This document shows positions 38,901 through 50,319 of a stretch of DNA of 64,000 bases, piece by piece. The position numbers and the translations under genes are program-made. The first letter of the stretch is position 1; every line of letters starts with the position of its first letter. The DNA is taken from assembly GCA_025716815.1 (NCBI GenBank), contig JAIXMN010000009.1:744001-808000 (forward strand), written 5' to 3'. A model generated the notes under the pieces. The model ran no database searches and had not been told where the DNA came from. It was given only the letters and a program-made list of their open reading frames with translations. The stretch comes from Dichotomocladium elegans. Lineage: Eukaryota > Mucoromycota > Mucoromycetes > Mucorales > Lichtheimiaceae.

Positions 38901-40116
38901 GTATATAGAAATTGCTCTTGTTCAAGGCAGTCTAACTAGCCTTTAGTAACGAACTCGCATAGCTTTGATCGCTCTGAACGCGGAACGTTTACATGGAATA
39001 GATGCAGTCAGCAAGGCGCTGTAAGTCATGAGTATCTTCACATTGTAAATAGCTACGATGTAGCGATGCTTCGTTCCCCTCGCTCTCTCTTTTCCTTCTA
39101 AAAAAGAAAGAAACACTAGATGTTGATAGAATTTAGATGCATGTATCATTGATTAAATATTTATGTGTTGATCTAAGCCAAAGGAGTGGATGGCGCGATC
39201 TCGCAGGCTATGTCTTGTGCAGCTAGCACGAAGCATCTCAACCGGGACGTGGATGATCTGACGAATCTTGCTGAAGCTATACTTCAAAGTTTACAACGGA
39301 TCAACCACCGCGGCGCGTATCTCTCCGTCAAGGCATTCATATAGATTACCATCCTGGATACGTTTGTTAATTTATTTATCTAGGTACGCGGCTAACGAAA
39401 CAAAACGCTGCTCTGCATATATTTATATACGTGACATCGCGCTTGTGCCTTCTCGAAGTCTTAAGCTCAGCAAAAACATCGGTTATGTCTGTACGGAGAT
39501 AGGCGATGTTGCACAGGTCCATGTTGTATACATGGTTAGCCCAATATCGTTTCTCTTCAGCCTCATGGAAGAAAAGATGGGCCGTGCTTTAGTAGATGGC
39601 GGAAGAGAGTGGGAGACAGAGAGCAGTTCAACAAGATACAGGAACCACTGTGGGAAAAAAAAGAGCCTTTGCTGCAAGGTTATACAGCTGTAACAAAGCG
39701 CGCGCCGCTGTATAAGTACTTACCAAGAGCGTCTGATATATAGCCTGGAGGAAAGATGAGCGCGTCGAGAAAAACAATGATTACAGTAATGCAACATGGG
39801 GATGCCCGACGTCCCAGGGCATCCTTGCTTATATAGTAAACGATAGCGGGGTAATAACAGTGGTAGATGTATTGGATTGTTGTATAGAGAAAGTGAGTGC
39901 GATGCATAATATCGTCATCGAAGATGCGGTCTTGATTGTAGGTCATTGATGACCCGCCACTGTAGCTACTCCTACAATAGCGTTTCAGAGTTTTTTTTTT
40001 AAGAGAGAGGTAAACGCTCGCCCGAATAAAATAAATCAAGTATCATATTATTAACAAAACAAGCGTTTATTGCGAAGGAAGCGCGCAATGGTGGTAACCA
40101 TAGGGGATATTTATAT
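35945..40116. other. Gene-poor AT-rich region, right part
   Basis: About 4.2 kb without a recognisable gene. It holds a CA/TA microsatellite at about 38130-38155 and a short lysine/arginine-rich frame pair near 38221-38624 (KKKKRKRK, then KVLRDARSKERLVRRFSKAF) that may be a small gene or decayed exons. Other short frames are on both strands. The absence of long frames contrasts with the dense flanks. Confidence 0.4.
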
Positions 40117-40622
40117 TTAAGCGTGCTTCTTCAAGGTTTCAACAATCTGGGTAAGGTTGGCGCCGATAACCTCACCGAGAAGTGCGCCCTTTCGGTAGAA
40201 CTTGATGGTGGGCATGGCGCGGATGCCTTGGTCGGCAGCAACGTCCTGAAATGAGGAAAAAGATCAGTCCATCACGATCATTGCTCTGGAGTTCTTCTCT
40301 CACGCTGTAAATTGCGTTCGCAAGCACTTCCTCTCCATCCTTTACAAAAAGAGAATTTACTTACAGCAACCTCATCGACATCAACCTTGGCAAAAATGAC
40401 ATCGGTATATTCTTTAGCGAGGTTATCGAGCTTGGGAGCAATGATCTTGCAGGGGCCGCACCAGGTAGCAAAATAGTCAACGACGACCTTTTTTTGGAAA
40501 AAGAAGTTACTCATTGCCATCCAAGCTGGTCTTCTTAGCATATTAGCTCAAACAAAAAAACTTACAAGCTTATCGGAAGCGATGAGTTGGTTGAATTCAG
40601 CGAGGTTCTTGGGTGTCTGCAT
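40117..40622 (-). CDS. Thioredoxin (3 exons)
   Basis: Cytosolic disulfide reductase of the thioredoxin system. Exons 40566-40622, 40365-40487 and 40117-40245 (GT-AG introns) give 102 aa, the normal size for Trx1/Trx2. It begins [20 protein letters not shown] and has the active site FATWCGPCK with the buried Asp in VVVDYF. The cis-Pro loop is [11 protein letters not shown], and it ends VETLKKHA. No targeting sequence is present. A CT/T-rich promoter lies directly upstream. Confidence 0.95.
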
Positions 40623-41552
40623 GTTTTTGAGTTGGGGGAAAAAAAACACCAAGCAGCCCGATTTCGCGTGTCCTTTTATATGCCAGGGTTTCGGTCCTTC
40701 TTTTCCTTGCGGGATCGGATTTTGTCATCCAATCATACGTGTCGTTAACTAAGGTGGACGTCATTAGTAATCATCGTCGGATACGGGACTAGATTTGTCT
40801 ACTATTGGTAAATGAATTTGCCCGTTCTAGAAGTCTCCAAAAGGCAGGTTCACTTTCTATCAAAATGGATGTTCTGATCTTACCATCGGTACTTGTCTTT
40901 TCATATTTTTTTTCGAGATTACCAAGACCTGCGCATGCTATCAAGAGGCCGCGTATCAATCATTACATGATATTACTGTTAGCTCGGACAGCATCAGCAT
41001 CGAGGACGCAAGATCACACTGAGATACTCGGAAAGTGTACCACGGGAAGGATTAGTTATATTTGGTTGTCAAATTCAAGCAAGCAGCTCGTAATTCTACT
41101 CAATTATTACGTCATCGAATTACACTACGTATATCGGTATTCTCTTTTTTTTTTTGTGTGTGTGTGTGTGTGGAGCGCAGGGAGCCAGTCTGAGAAAAAT
41201 TTACACCGGATTTTGATGCGGTATTTACCAAAACACTTGTTGAATTCCACGTACATCCTCCATCCATTGGATAGTCCAGCAGTCGACTGAACAATCTTTA
41301 GATGATTAAGAACGGGACTAACCTGTGCTTATTGGAGAACTTGGCATATATTCCTCTTCTTATGAGGATAGGTGTCAAAAGCAAAGTTTACATCTCATTG
41401 TGCTTAGACTGCTTTTCTCTCCGCCGCTCGCTTATTGCTGAAAAGATCATTCGCAATCAGCTCCTAATGTGGCGTCGGCATGAGAGACAAAGGAGATAAG
41501 GAATTTTAAGAGTTTATTGCCATAAACGGATGCTGGGGATAGAGCAGCACGC
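40623..41552. other. Intergenic region, thioredoxin promoter and SAP-gene 3' flank
   Basis: About 930 bp with a T-run followed by a GT dinucleotide repeat at about 41145-41172. No gene recognised. Confidence 0.45.
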
Positions 41553-43820
41553 TCATCTTGGTGTCCCAGGCCGATAATGGTTATCAAATATTACCATGTC
41601 GTTTGACGAGTAGCCTGCATTGTGGAAATCCATGCCTAACCCTTGCTCGGCAAGGACAGCCATGATGTCCTCTTCTGTAAAGCCTTCAGCGATGTTAATA
41701 TTAAAAGCAGAATTATTGCCTGCATAAGAGCGGTGTAGAAAAACAGAGCCGATCAGTATGAACATTCTCACACTCAGAAGAATAATGAATATGTTACCGC
41801 CATAGAGCACATTGTCAATGGTAGAGTCCATTTCGGTTTTGGCTTCAGAGCGTCCAGGCGAAATGGCGGAGGATGACGGCGACGTATTTTCCTGTTCTAC
41901 GGTATAGTCATCAAAGGGATCCCTGTCGTCGTCTCGGTCGGGTGTAGCCAGCGCAGACGATGTAAATGGCGCGTAGTTTTTCGTTCGCCCATATGCGTTG
42001 AAGGGCCGATAGCGGTTCGTATAGGAAGAAGAGAGCTGGGCGCCATAGTTGTTTGTATTGTTGCTCGGCGATGAGGAGAGTACGGAGTGATTGTTTGGCA
42101 TCGACGATGAATAGGGTGGGTTTTGTGTTTTGGGCGAGGATGCCATTATTCGGGGTGAGCCTGGTGTCGCATAGGGGGAATATCGGCGCGAGTGCTGCGC
42201 GGCTGATAAGGGTGGCGATCCAATGTGCATATTGGCAATGGATCGATTCAAAGACATCGTGACCGAATTGGGCGAGCCGGGATGTGTTAACAATGAATTT
42301 GGCATAGACGAAGCGTTCGCTCCAGCATCACCCATCAATGGAGATCGGGGCATCGCATGGATCGTCATTGGAGACGAGCCCTGGTACGAGCGAGGGCGGG
42401 TGGGCTCTTGGCGGGGTGAGGAGGCAGGCGGCGGCTGAGAGTGACGTTGCGCCTTGCCGTTCCGTATAGACTTTATCAAGTCGCGCTCATCCTGTAGGCG
42501 CTGGACAAGAACCACTTTCTTCCCAGTTGCTGGCTTCCCGCGTTGTCTCAGCATCTCCTTGAGTTCCGATACCGTAATATCGTCAAAGTTCACCTTTTCA
42601 AGCTGGTCGTCGAGCTGTCTCTGATGCTGCTCGGCATCGACGGGAATCGCATTAGTTGCCCGTTGCACGCGCTGAATCTGAATAGGCATTGTGCGTGAAG
42701 GAAAGGATGCAGCATGTCCTCCCCGGTCCGTGCTCATCTCCTGACTATTCCGGAGAGGCGATGTGCCTGCAAGAAAAACAGCTTCGTTATCTATCCGACC
42801 GGTAGACAAAGTGGGAACCGAAGATCCAAAACTTGCGGTGGGGAATGCTTGCTGTGAGGACGTCGACAGCTTTGTAGAAGTTTTCTGAGCAGCTTGGCGG
42901 TTGCCGCTTCCGCTGCCGCCGGACTTTTTATAATTAACTCTAAATCTCGCCTGTAACTCGTTCTGCCGGCGTTGATGGTCTATCTCCGACGATCTGCCGT
43001 CGCCGGCGTCGTAGGAGGAGGAGATGGGTATAGGGCTGCTAATCCGTTTCGGTTTCGCGGATACAGCAGCAGGGGACATTGGACGAGAGGAAGAAGTATT
43101 TTCGGCGGTCTTTCTGGGTTTTGCATATGCCTGCAGCGTAATGTTCGGAGCGGGCGTTGTGGGCGGATAGGAGAGGAGGATATCATCATCGTTGACGTCC
43201 AACAGAAGATCTCGCTCAAGGCGATGGCTGGAGCCTATGGTATTGTCAAATTCATCGAAAAGAGCAGATGTATTCGATGCGTTGGGACCATCCATATACT
43301 CCTGCTGGGCTTCGCGCTGGAGCGTTTCCCGCTGCTGTTCCTGCAAAAGCTGCTGCTGTCGTACAAAATTTGGGTCAGATAGAAGGATGTCCTGCTGACC
43401 GAGAGATAAAAACATATCAAGATCTTGTCGCGGTTTGCCATCAAAGGAAGATAAAAACTGATTCTGAGCAGTATTGTGGTTGTAACTAGAGCCGCTAGTG
43501 TTGGTGTCCCAGGTCGGCACGTCCTTATAAAAATCGTTCATGTATATATCTTGACCAGATAACGAAAGCAGGGTGTCTTGGGAACAATGAGGGTTTTGCG
43601 AACTCAGCTTATCGTCATATTGGTAATAGATTGCATTGTCACCCGCTGTATGCTGAAATTGCTGGTGTTGCTGTTGCGATGAGGAGGATGAGTTGGTGGG
43701 CTGAACGGGAAATGAATAGTTTCCAAGGTCTATGTTGGTATCCTTCGCACTGCGATTGTTTGGAATGGCGCTTGAATTGTTGTAATTATCGGAAGTATTC
43801 CCACTCTCATAGTAGAACAT
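41553..43820 (-). CDS. SAP-domain protein, Gln/Ser-rich, probable nuclear nucleic-acid-binding protein
   Basis: A long frame encodes up to 755 aa. The N-terminal ~380 residues are Asn/Gln/Ser-rich and disordered. A SAP motif follows at about residues 405-440 (ITVSELKEMLRQRGKPATGK then KVVLVQRLQ), a helix-extended-loop-helix typical of DNA/RNA-binding chromatin or RNA-processing proteins. The C-terminal part is Ser/Pro-rich with many SP sites, ending in an acidic segment (EEDIMAVLAEQG). A consensus GT-AG intron (41720-41797) lies in frame without stops; removing it joins VLYG to NNSAFNINIAEG and gives about 729 aa. The specific function is unknown. Confidence 0.75.
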   Translation of the reverse strand: MFYYESGNTSDNYNNSSAIPNNRSAKDTNIDLGNYSFPVQPTNSSSSSQQQHQQFQHTAGDNAIYYQYDDKLSSQNPHCSQDTLLSLSGQDIYMNDFYKDVPTWDTNTSGSSYNHNTAQNQFLSSFDGKPRQDLDMFLSLGQQDILLSDPNFVRQQQLLQEQQRETLQREAQQEYMDGPNASNTSALFDEFDNTIGSSHRLERDLLLDVNDDDILLSYPPTTPAPNITLQAYAKPRKTAENTSSSRPMSPAAVSAKPKRISSPIPISSSYDAGDGRSSEIDHQRRQNELQARFRVNYKKSGGSGSGNRQAAQKTSTKLSTSSQQAFPTASFGSSVPTLSTGRIDNEAVFLAGTSPLRNSQEMSTDRGGHAASFPSRTMPIQIQRVQRATNAIPVDAEQHQRQLDDQLEKVNFDDITVSELKEMLRQRGKPATGKKVVLVQRLQDERDLIKSIRNGKAQRHSQPPPASSPRQEPTRPRSYQGSSPMTIHAMPRSPLMGDAGANASSMPNSLLTHPGSPNSVTMSLNRSIANMHIGSPPLSAAQHSRRYSPYATPGSPRIMASSPKTQNPPYSSSMPNNHSVLSSSPSNNTNNYGAQLSSSYTNRYRPFNAYGRTKNYAPFTSSALATPDRDDDRDPFDDYTVEQENTSPSSSAISPGRSEAKTEMDSTIDNVLYGGNIFIILLSVRMFILIGSVFLHRSYAGNNSAFNINIAEGFTEEDIMAVLAEQGLGMDFHNAGYSSNDMVIFDNHYRPGTPR

Positions 43821-44588
43821 GATAAATACTCATGTAGTCGCGAAGTGGAGTTGACGTGAACACTTGGAAAAGTGGGACTTAAGGAAGGCACCAAGGTAGA
43901 AAAATAGAGCGGGATATGAAACTTGGTGTTCTAGCCAATCACCCCAAACGGTACTAGGCAGTTCTTCTCAAAGGGCCAAATATGCACTCAATAGCAAGCT
44001 AAACCATAGGATGAGACATTTGAGGGATAGTGCGGGATGCCTGGGAAGATGGAAGAAACGGCATGTATAGCGTTGTGGTCCTATATAATACGATGGAAAG
44101 AGGTTTGGTTTTGGTGAAATGATAAGGCTTTATCTATGCTTCCCCCCGCTGATAGGCTGAGGCGTTCATTATCGCACGCTCTCACTCTTGTCTTTTATAC
44201 ATATCTCTATGTGCTCGGAATATCGATAGTAGTTATAATAGTAGTTTGGTCATGCGGGATCCTATATCTGAGTAAAGTTGGATTCATTGGCTCTCCTTTT
44301 CCTCTTTAATAGGGTCTAAAACAGTTTTCGCTCTTTCAAGCGCATGTTGAGGAGGAGGGAAAAATGCAATAGAAATAAAAAGTTATGGTAACTGTTTCCC
44401 TTGACCTCCTTTTTATTTTCCATGGGATTTTTATAGTATCTACATTGGATATATAAAAAAGCCAGCGGATGTCGGACTTGGCAACCGATCAAAAAGTTAT
44501 CAAATAACTTAGTTTCCGTCGCGCTTGTTTTTTATTTTTCTGTTTTTTTTTACTTATTCTTTCTTGCTTCCCACCCAGCACAACAAAC
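43821..44588. promoter_or_regulatory. Divergent intergenic region between SAP gene and UPRT
   Basis: 768 bp between divergent start codons. T-rich stretches near 44525-44570 immediately precede the UPRT start. No other feature was recognised. Confidence 0.45.
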
Positions 44589-45707
44589 ATGAACCCTCTC
44601 CCCCCTCAAGTCCAGGTTTTGTCCCCCACCCCACAGCTCAAGGGACTTATGACGATCATTCGATCAAAGGAAACCACCCGTTCAGACTTTATTTTTTATG
44701 CCGATCGTATTATTCGGTTGCTCGTTGAAGAAGGTAACCAATCTCGATCCTGAGTCGCTCAAAGCCACAATGCATTCCCTCCCATTGCCATCCCTTCTCA
44801 ATGCTCATGATCAACCATCTACTAGGCCTTAACCACCTTCCTGTTGTTCCCAAGACTGTCCAGACGCCCACTGGCATTGACTACCAGGGCCTCGACTTTG
44901 AAGGTCGTATCTGTGGTGTTTCTATTATGCGTGCCGGCGAGTCGATGGAACAAGGTCTGCGCGAATGCTGCCGGTACGTATGAAAACCGAATGTTCCTCC
45001 CAAGCTTTTCGCTTTAGTGCTCTGGAGGGAACAGGCACGTAACAGGAACGCGGACTGACCACCCATACTCAATATTTAGGAGCGTTCGCATTGGCAAGAT
45101 CCTGATTCAAAGAGACGAGGAGACCCACATGCCCAAGGTAAGCATATGATAAAAAGGAAGGGGGAGAGAGATATACATGTCTGTGAGGCCTTGTCGCAGC
45201 AGAACAAAAAAATAGAGAAACAAAGCTTGTTGGTGAAAAATAGTCGGTGTACTTATTACAGAGCTCGTGTGTATGAAAATGGCAGCTCTTCTATGCGAAG
45301 TTACCCAAGGACATCGACTCGCGTTACGTGCTCTTGCTTGATCCTATGCTCGGTAAGTTTTGCTGGGGAATCAAGATATTGGGCCCACCTACTCACGAGG
45401 ATCATATAGCAACGGGAGGATCAGCAATTCAGGCTGTCAAGGTGTTGCTCGAGAACAATGTTCGTGAGGAACGTATCATCTTCTTAAACCTGATGGCAGC
45501 GCCCGAAGGTATCGATGCATTCATCAAGGCTTATCCAAAGATCAAGATCGTCACTGGTGAGATCGACGCCAGCTTAGACGAGAACAAGTATATCATCCCC
45601 GGCGTGGGCGACTTTGGTTGCAGGTAAAGTCAAGCGAACGAATCTTTGCTATCGCAATGTAACTCATCAGGTCCCACAATACCTGTAGATACTTTGGTAC
45701 TGACTAG
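44589..45707 (+). CDS. FUR1: Uracil phosphoribosyltransferase (6 exons)
   Basis: Pyrimidine salvage: uracil + PRPP to UMP; in fungi also the step that activates 5-fluorouracil formed from 5-fluorocytosine. Exons 44589-44733, 44826-44973, 45080-45137, 45286-45352, 45410-45623 and 45689-45707, all GT-AG; joined 216 aa, the usual size. Conserved blocks: LMTIIRSKETTRSDFIFYAD, GLDFEGRICGVSIMRAGESM, IGKILIQRDEETHMPK, LFYAKLPKDIDSRYVLLLDP, the PRPP-binding loop PMLATGGSAIQA, NLMAAPEGIDAF, and the uracil-binding C-terminus IIPGVGDFGCRYFGTD. The last exon encodes just YFGTD, showing why no long frame reaches the true stop. Confidence 0.95.
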
Positions 45708-47554
45708 CTGAATCAAAATAAATAAAATATAATTAAACATAGCAAATAAGCGAAACGCATCATGGCGGGTAAAAGCCACGTCCTTTTCTTCTAAAGGTTT
45801 CCCCTCCAGCAGCCTATTAAGTGATATTAGTTTCAACTCGATATGGGACGCGGTGACCCACTAGTAAGTGCGAGGTTCATGCGCGTCCACTATGCAAGTC
45901 AGAACCCCATGGTGACCCATTGCGAATCGATGATTCGGATCGAAGATAGAAGAAAAGCATGCGTTGTGGTCATCGGAGCTGTGGGAAACGTGACTTTTAA
46001 TATTAAACGTAGACGGGCTCTGCATTTATTAGGAGTTTATTTACAGCCGGCGATCATCATAAAGCATGAACGCTTCCTTGCAAACCAATCGTCATCACGG
46101 CGTGGCCTTATGACTTTCAGAGAGTTACTTTGCATGAAATAGGATCCATAGGATGATAACTCCACGAAAGAAAAGATAAACAATGTCGAATGCCCAGAGA
46201 GAGGAAAGAAACGGGAAGATGCGATTTAAAAAATAAACATTCTTATCGGACATTGATTCGGCTTCGGAAGAAATTACGCCCGCGTAGTGTTCTCTCATCT
46301 GTCAAAAAGTTTTTATTTATTTTTTGCATAAAAGGAATTATCCCATGCAATGAAGAAAACAAGGCCCGATCAATTAGTAGCAAAACGCTGTTGGATGGAC
46401 CGAAAGTGCGCTGAGTAGCGGGTTTTCCTCATGTGACATTGAGTTATATTTGACCTTTTGTGTAATACGCAACGTAGCATAAAACGTGTCCTACCTTCTC
46501 AGTCTAGATTGCTCTTTCCCCCCCCTTCTCTTCGAGGAAATGGGGGGTGTGTGTGTATGTGGAGGGAAGGAGGGGTGAATGCCGTCATCGACGTTTTTCA
46601 TGCAAGCGAAATCCTTCCTAAATGTAATTAAATGACATCAGCGTGTCGCTATCTTCGGGGAGCTGTTGCCAAGATCATCCGGATGGAATGTTTTTTTGTT
46701 TGTTCCACGTTTAAAGGCGAAGATCAGTGTCGGTACACGAAATAATCCGGAAGTCAAGGTGTCGCAGTTGTTGTCTTCCTTGTCCATAGTGAAATAAGGG
46801 GCCATAGCGCCCGATGGAGTTGTCAAAGTCAACCCTATTTCACCGAATAAGGAAAAAACTCCTGTTGCTTTACTTGCACGTCAAATGATCACTTCAATCG
46901 TTGACACATAGCACCATCCTGGAGATCCGCAGGAATGCATTCCAATGCTATGACCTATTTTCGTCTCAAATGCCCGCCACGTGGGGCTAGTTCTGATAGA
47001 GTACTTCCATTTGCGAAGAACAGGCGAGAATTGGGTAACAGTGGGATGATGTGTATCGGAAACAAGGCCGCCGATGACCTCTTCAGGGCTTTTAGTTGCA
47101 TAATGGGCATTTGATAAAAAATACTTGTGTGAGAGCCCAAGGCATGGATAAGTCCCGGGAGTCAGTTTTCCCGCGCGCCCGGAAAGAATTCAACCGCAGC
47201 TAATCTCCCACACACATAAAAGAATCCGTCAATAGAGACGATGCTTCTTCGCTGTAAGAACGACAGACAAACGATGGAAATGATGTTAGCAATACCTCAC
47301 CCATCTGAAGAGTATAAAACGTGTCGCTTACACTCGCACTTCAAGCCAGAAGGAAAAAGATCAAGGCTTATCGGGTGGGGGGGGGGATTCGGTGGCCGCT
47401 TGCCTAAAAGGGTATCGGACCAGTCCGCTTTGATTGCAAAAACTTTTCCCCCCTCCCATCCTTTCTTTGACCCTAGCCGTATTCCCTTCTTCATCATCCC
47501 TTCCCTTTCTTCCTCCCTCCCTCCTACCACCTACCGACCCCTTCTCCCCTCCAT
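45708..47554. other. Intergenic region, no gene recognised
   Basis: About 1.85 kb. A 99-codon open frame at 45843-46142 (+) has no recognisable motif and is not called. C-run/G-run and GT tracts occur near 46517-46560, a G-run at 47376-47385, and a long CT-rich stretch at 47440-47550 leads into the kinase start codon. Confidence 0.45.
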
Positions 47555-49488
47555 ATGCCGCTTTCTTCGAATCTGTCATCATCACGCCCGCACTCGCTAT
47601 CCCAGCAAGTGCTGGTTCACAACCTCAGCGACCGACTCCAAGCGGCGGATTTCAACACGCCCGCCAAGATTATCCAGCAACGAAAACTTAGTCCTGGTCA
47701 ACACCAGTTCGAGAGTGTCACTCCAGACGTCTCCATCCCCGGAACACCAGCATACCACGACCATCTTTACGACTATGAACTGAGCAACGACGATGTCTCC
47801 ACCTCCACAGGTGTTGGGACTCCAAAGCAGCAGCAGCAGCAGCAGCAGCAGAATAATCCTCCCTCGAGCATCGATACCCCGACCTCCCTCTCGCCCCACC
47901 AAAGCGCTGAAAAGGAGCAGCCACCACCACCAACAAAGACAAGACCCCAGCAAACCTCGTCTGCTACTGCACCTAGCCACTCTTTCGTTATCCATCGCCC
48001 TTCTTCCCCTCAGATCGTTATTTCCTCGTCTTCCTCGCCATCAACACCTACTTCTATATCCCGCCCCGGATCACTTGGCGCTCACCACCCGGTCGAATAC
48101 GATGATGACGCGCGAACCATCAGCAGTGCAGGCTACGAGCCCACCCCGAGCGCGTCGACCTCGGCATCGATTCCCAGTCGCCCGTCGACACCGTCCCAGT
48201 TTATGTTTCGAAAGCCCGAGTACAACACCAAATACAAGCAGACGCATTTCCACCATTTGGAAAAGAAAGATACCATTTTTCATGGCCTCAAACGCTTTTT
48301 CAAACACGATAAGCACAAGCACAAGGAGCGGGAGCACAAGATTCGGTCTACGAATGGCAGTATGACCGACTTGAGCTTTGCAAACGAGTTCAACACAGAC
48401 ATCGAGGGCCGCTACGGCAAGTGGGGTATGTTTGATCCGACCAACAAAGTTGTTTATCCTGGGGAGGTGGGGAGGGGAGTTTGCAGTGTTTCTTACCCTT
48501 TTCCTTGCACTAATTAGGACGCTTTGTCGGCAAGGGAGCAGGTGGCTCTGTCCGCGTGATCCGTCGTAGCACGGACGGTAAGACATTCGCAGTCAAGCAA
48601 TTCCGAAAGCGAGCTCCGGGGGAGAACGAAAAGCAGTATGTCAAGAAAGTCACTGCCGAGTTCTGCATCGGCTCGACACTCCATAACCCGAACGTTATCG
48701 AGACACTGGATCTCATTCAGGAGAAGACGTCATTTTACGAAATCATGGAATATGCGCCGAATGATTTGTTCAATATTGTGATGAGCGGTAAAATGACGGG
48801 TGAGGAGATTGCTTGTTGCTGGCGGCAGATGCTGAGCGGTGTCCAGTATCTTCATTCAATGGGCATTGCGCATCGGGATCTCAAGCTGGACAATATGATG
48901 CTCGATGAGCACGGAATTGTGAAGCTGATTGATTTTGGATGTGCGGTCGTGTATAAATACCCGTACGAGGGCAAGATCCACAAGTGCAAGGGCGTGTGTG
49001 GATCCGATCCCTATATTGCGCCCGAGCAGTATACCCAGCCGGATTACGATCCTGCTGCTGCAGATCTCTGGTCGTGCGCCATTGTCTTTATCTGCATGAC
49101 CATCCGCCGTTTTCCCTGGCGGATACCCCGTCCTTCGCAGGATCAATCCTACAAGAACTTCATCTCGCGCTCCACCCACGGCGCCGAGCGCCTCTTCAAA
49201 CTGCTGCCTCGCGAATCCCGCAACATCTTCTCGCACATCCTCGAACCGGATCCGTCCAAGCGTGCTTCCCTCAACGATATTCTCGCCGACCCCTGGGTCA
49301 CCAATATCCACGCGTGTACCCCTCAATCTCATCATACGGACCACATGCACCATCTTCTTGTCCGTCCTACCAACCCAGACGTCCTCGAGCAGGGCAATAT
49401 CATCTACCTCGATATCGAGACACCCAATGTGTCTGGAGAAGAAGACTTTCCAACCAAGAAGAAGGATCGTCGAAAGATAAAATATTAG
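47555..49488 (+). CDS. HAL4/SAT4-family (NPR1-like) serine/threonine kinase (2 exons)
   Basis: Fungal-specific kinase family controlling plasma-membrane ion and nutrient transporters (Hal4/Sat4, Hal5, Npr1, Hrk1). Exons 47555-48425 and 48518-49488 give 613 aa. The N-terminal ~280 residues are Ser/Pro-rich and disordered with an uninterrupted CAG-coded glutamine run (about 47827-47850), then a His/Lys-rich [13 protein letters not shown] segment. Kinase domain: G-loop [11 protein letters not shown], catalytic Lys in [28 protein letters not shown] and [20 protein letters not shown]. The activation loop [15 protein letters not shown] matches the Hal/Npr1 group. The C-terminal tail is short and basic. 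Group assignment is firm, orthology within it is not. Confidence 0.9.
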
Positions 49489-49643
49489 ACCTTTCACTTC
49501 CCCCCCCCCTTTTCCCTTGTTGTACAGTATTCTCTATCATCGCTTAATAAAAAGAAAAAGGACCATATATATATATATATACATATATATTGTGTGTGTG
49601 TGCATGCGTTTTGCGCAGCAAGATCATGACTTTCTCCACTTGT

Positions 49644-50060
49644 TTATTCATCTTTCTTATCCGTCCTTCCACGAATTAACTTCTCGATCGTCCCGAGGTC
49701 AGGTTGACCAACAGCTGCGGCACCGCGGTTCCAATCAACAACAATCGGTCGCTGGAGCCACTCGGGGTTCTCGTGAATGGTATGTGCTATCTCGGCCCAA
49801 TCCTGTACAGGCGCGTCTTTGCGGACCATGTGCTTCCATGGCGAGGAGTTCGAGTCGTCCTTTGGCAAGAAACTTGCGACTTGGCGCAGCTGGTCGACTG
49901 TCGGCGGTTGGGCATCGACAATGTCAATGCGGTAAGCATCATTCCCATTGCTTAGTCGACAATGACTCTTGAGTAATTCAAGCGCAGCACACGACTGGGG
50001 ATTCCGTGCGTTGTGGAAAATGGTAAGTATAGGCAGAGTTTTTGGTGGTCGAAACGACAT
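49644..50060 (-). CDS. FMP46/DUF1687-type thioredoxin-fold protein
   Basis: 138-aa single-exon protein. Start MSFRPPKTLPILTIFHNARN; the early block LTIFHNARNPQSCAALELL resembles the Fmp46/DUF1687 (ArsC-like, thioredoxin-fold) redox family, with a single Cys in the position expected for that fold, followed by YRIDIVDAQPPTVDQLRQ and the cis-Pro-like RPIVVDWNRGAA. In yeast Fmp46 is mitochondrial; no strong presequence is evident here. It is convergent with the HAL4-like kinase, about 155 bp between stops. Function in vivo is unknown. Confidence 0.7.
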   Translation of the reverse strand: MSFRPPKTLPILTIFHNARNPQSCAALELLKSHCRLSNGNDAYRIDIVDAQPPTVDQLRQVASFLPKDDSNSSPWKHMVRKDAPVQDWAEIAHTIHENPEWLQRPIVVDWNRGAAAVGQPDLGTIEKLIRGRTDKKDE

Positions 50061-50319
50061 TTTCCATACGCGAAAGGGAAGCGGAAAATGCACTGTGAAA
50101 CCCGGGTTCGGGTGTAAAGTAACTCCTCCCCCACCCCAAGAAAAATTGCATTATTTTTCAAAATCAAAAGTCGCAGGATCGCCCGAAATCTTTACGCGTG
50201 ATGACAAAGCAAATGTCAGATACATACAGGGAAAGATGTCGCAAATCCATCTCATCCTTATGACCCTTTCTCTTATAAACTTTTACATTCTGAAATGAGC
50301 AATCTATTTTTTTACAACG

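Noticed and set aside
45843..46142. 99-codon open frame between UPRT and the HAL4-like kinase
   Set aside because: No recognisable motif, ordinary length for chance in this composition, and no splice-linked partner exons.
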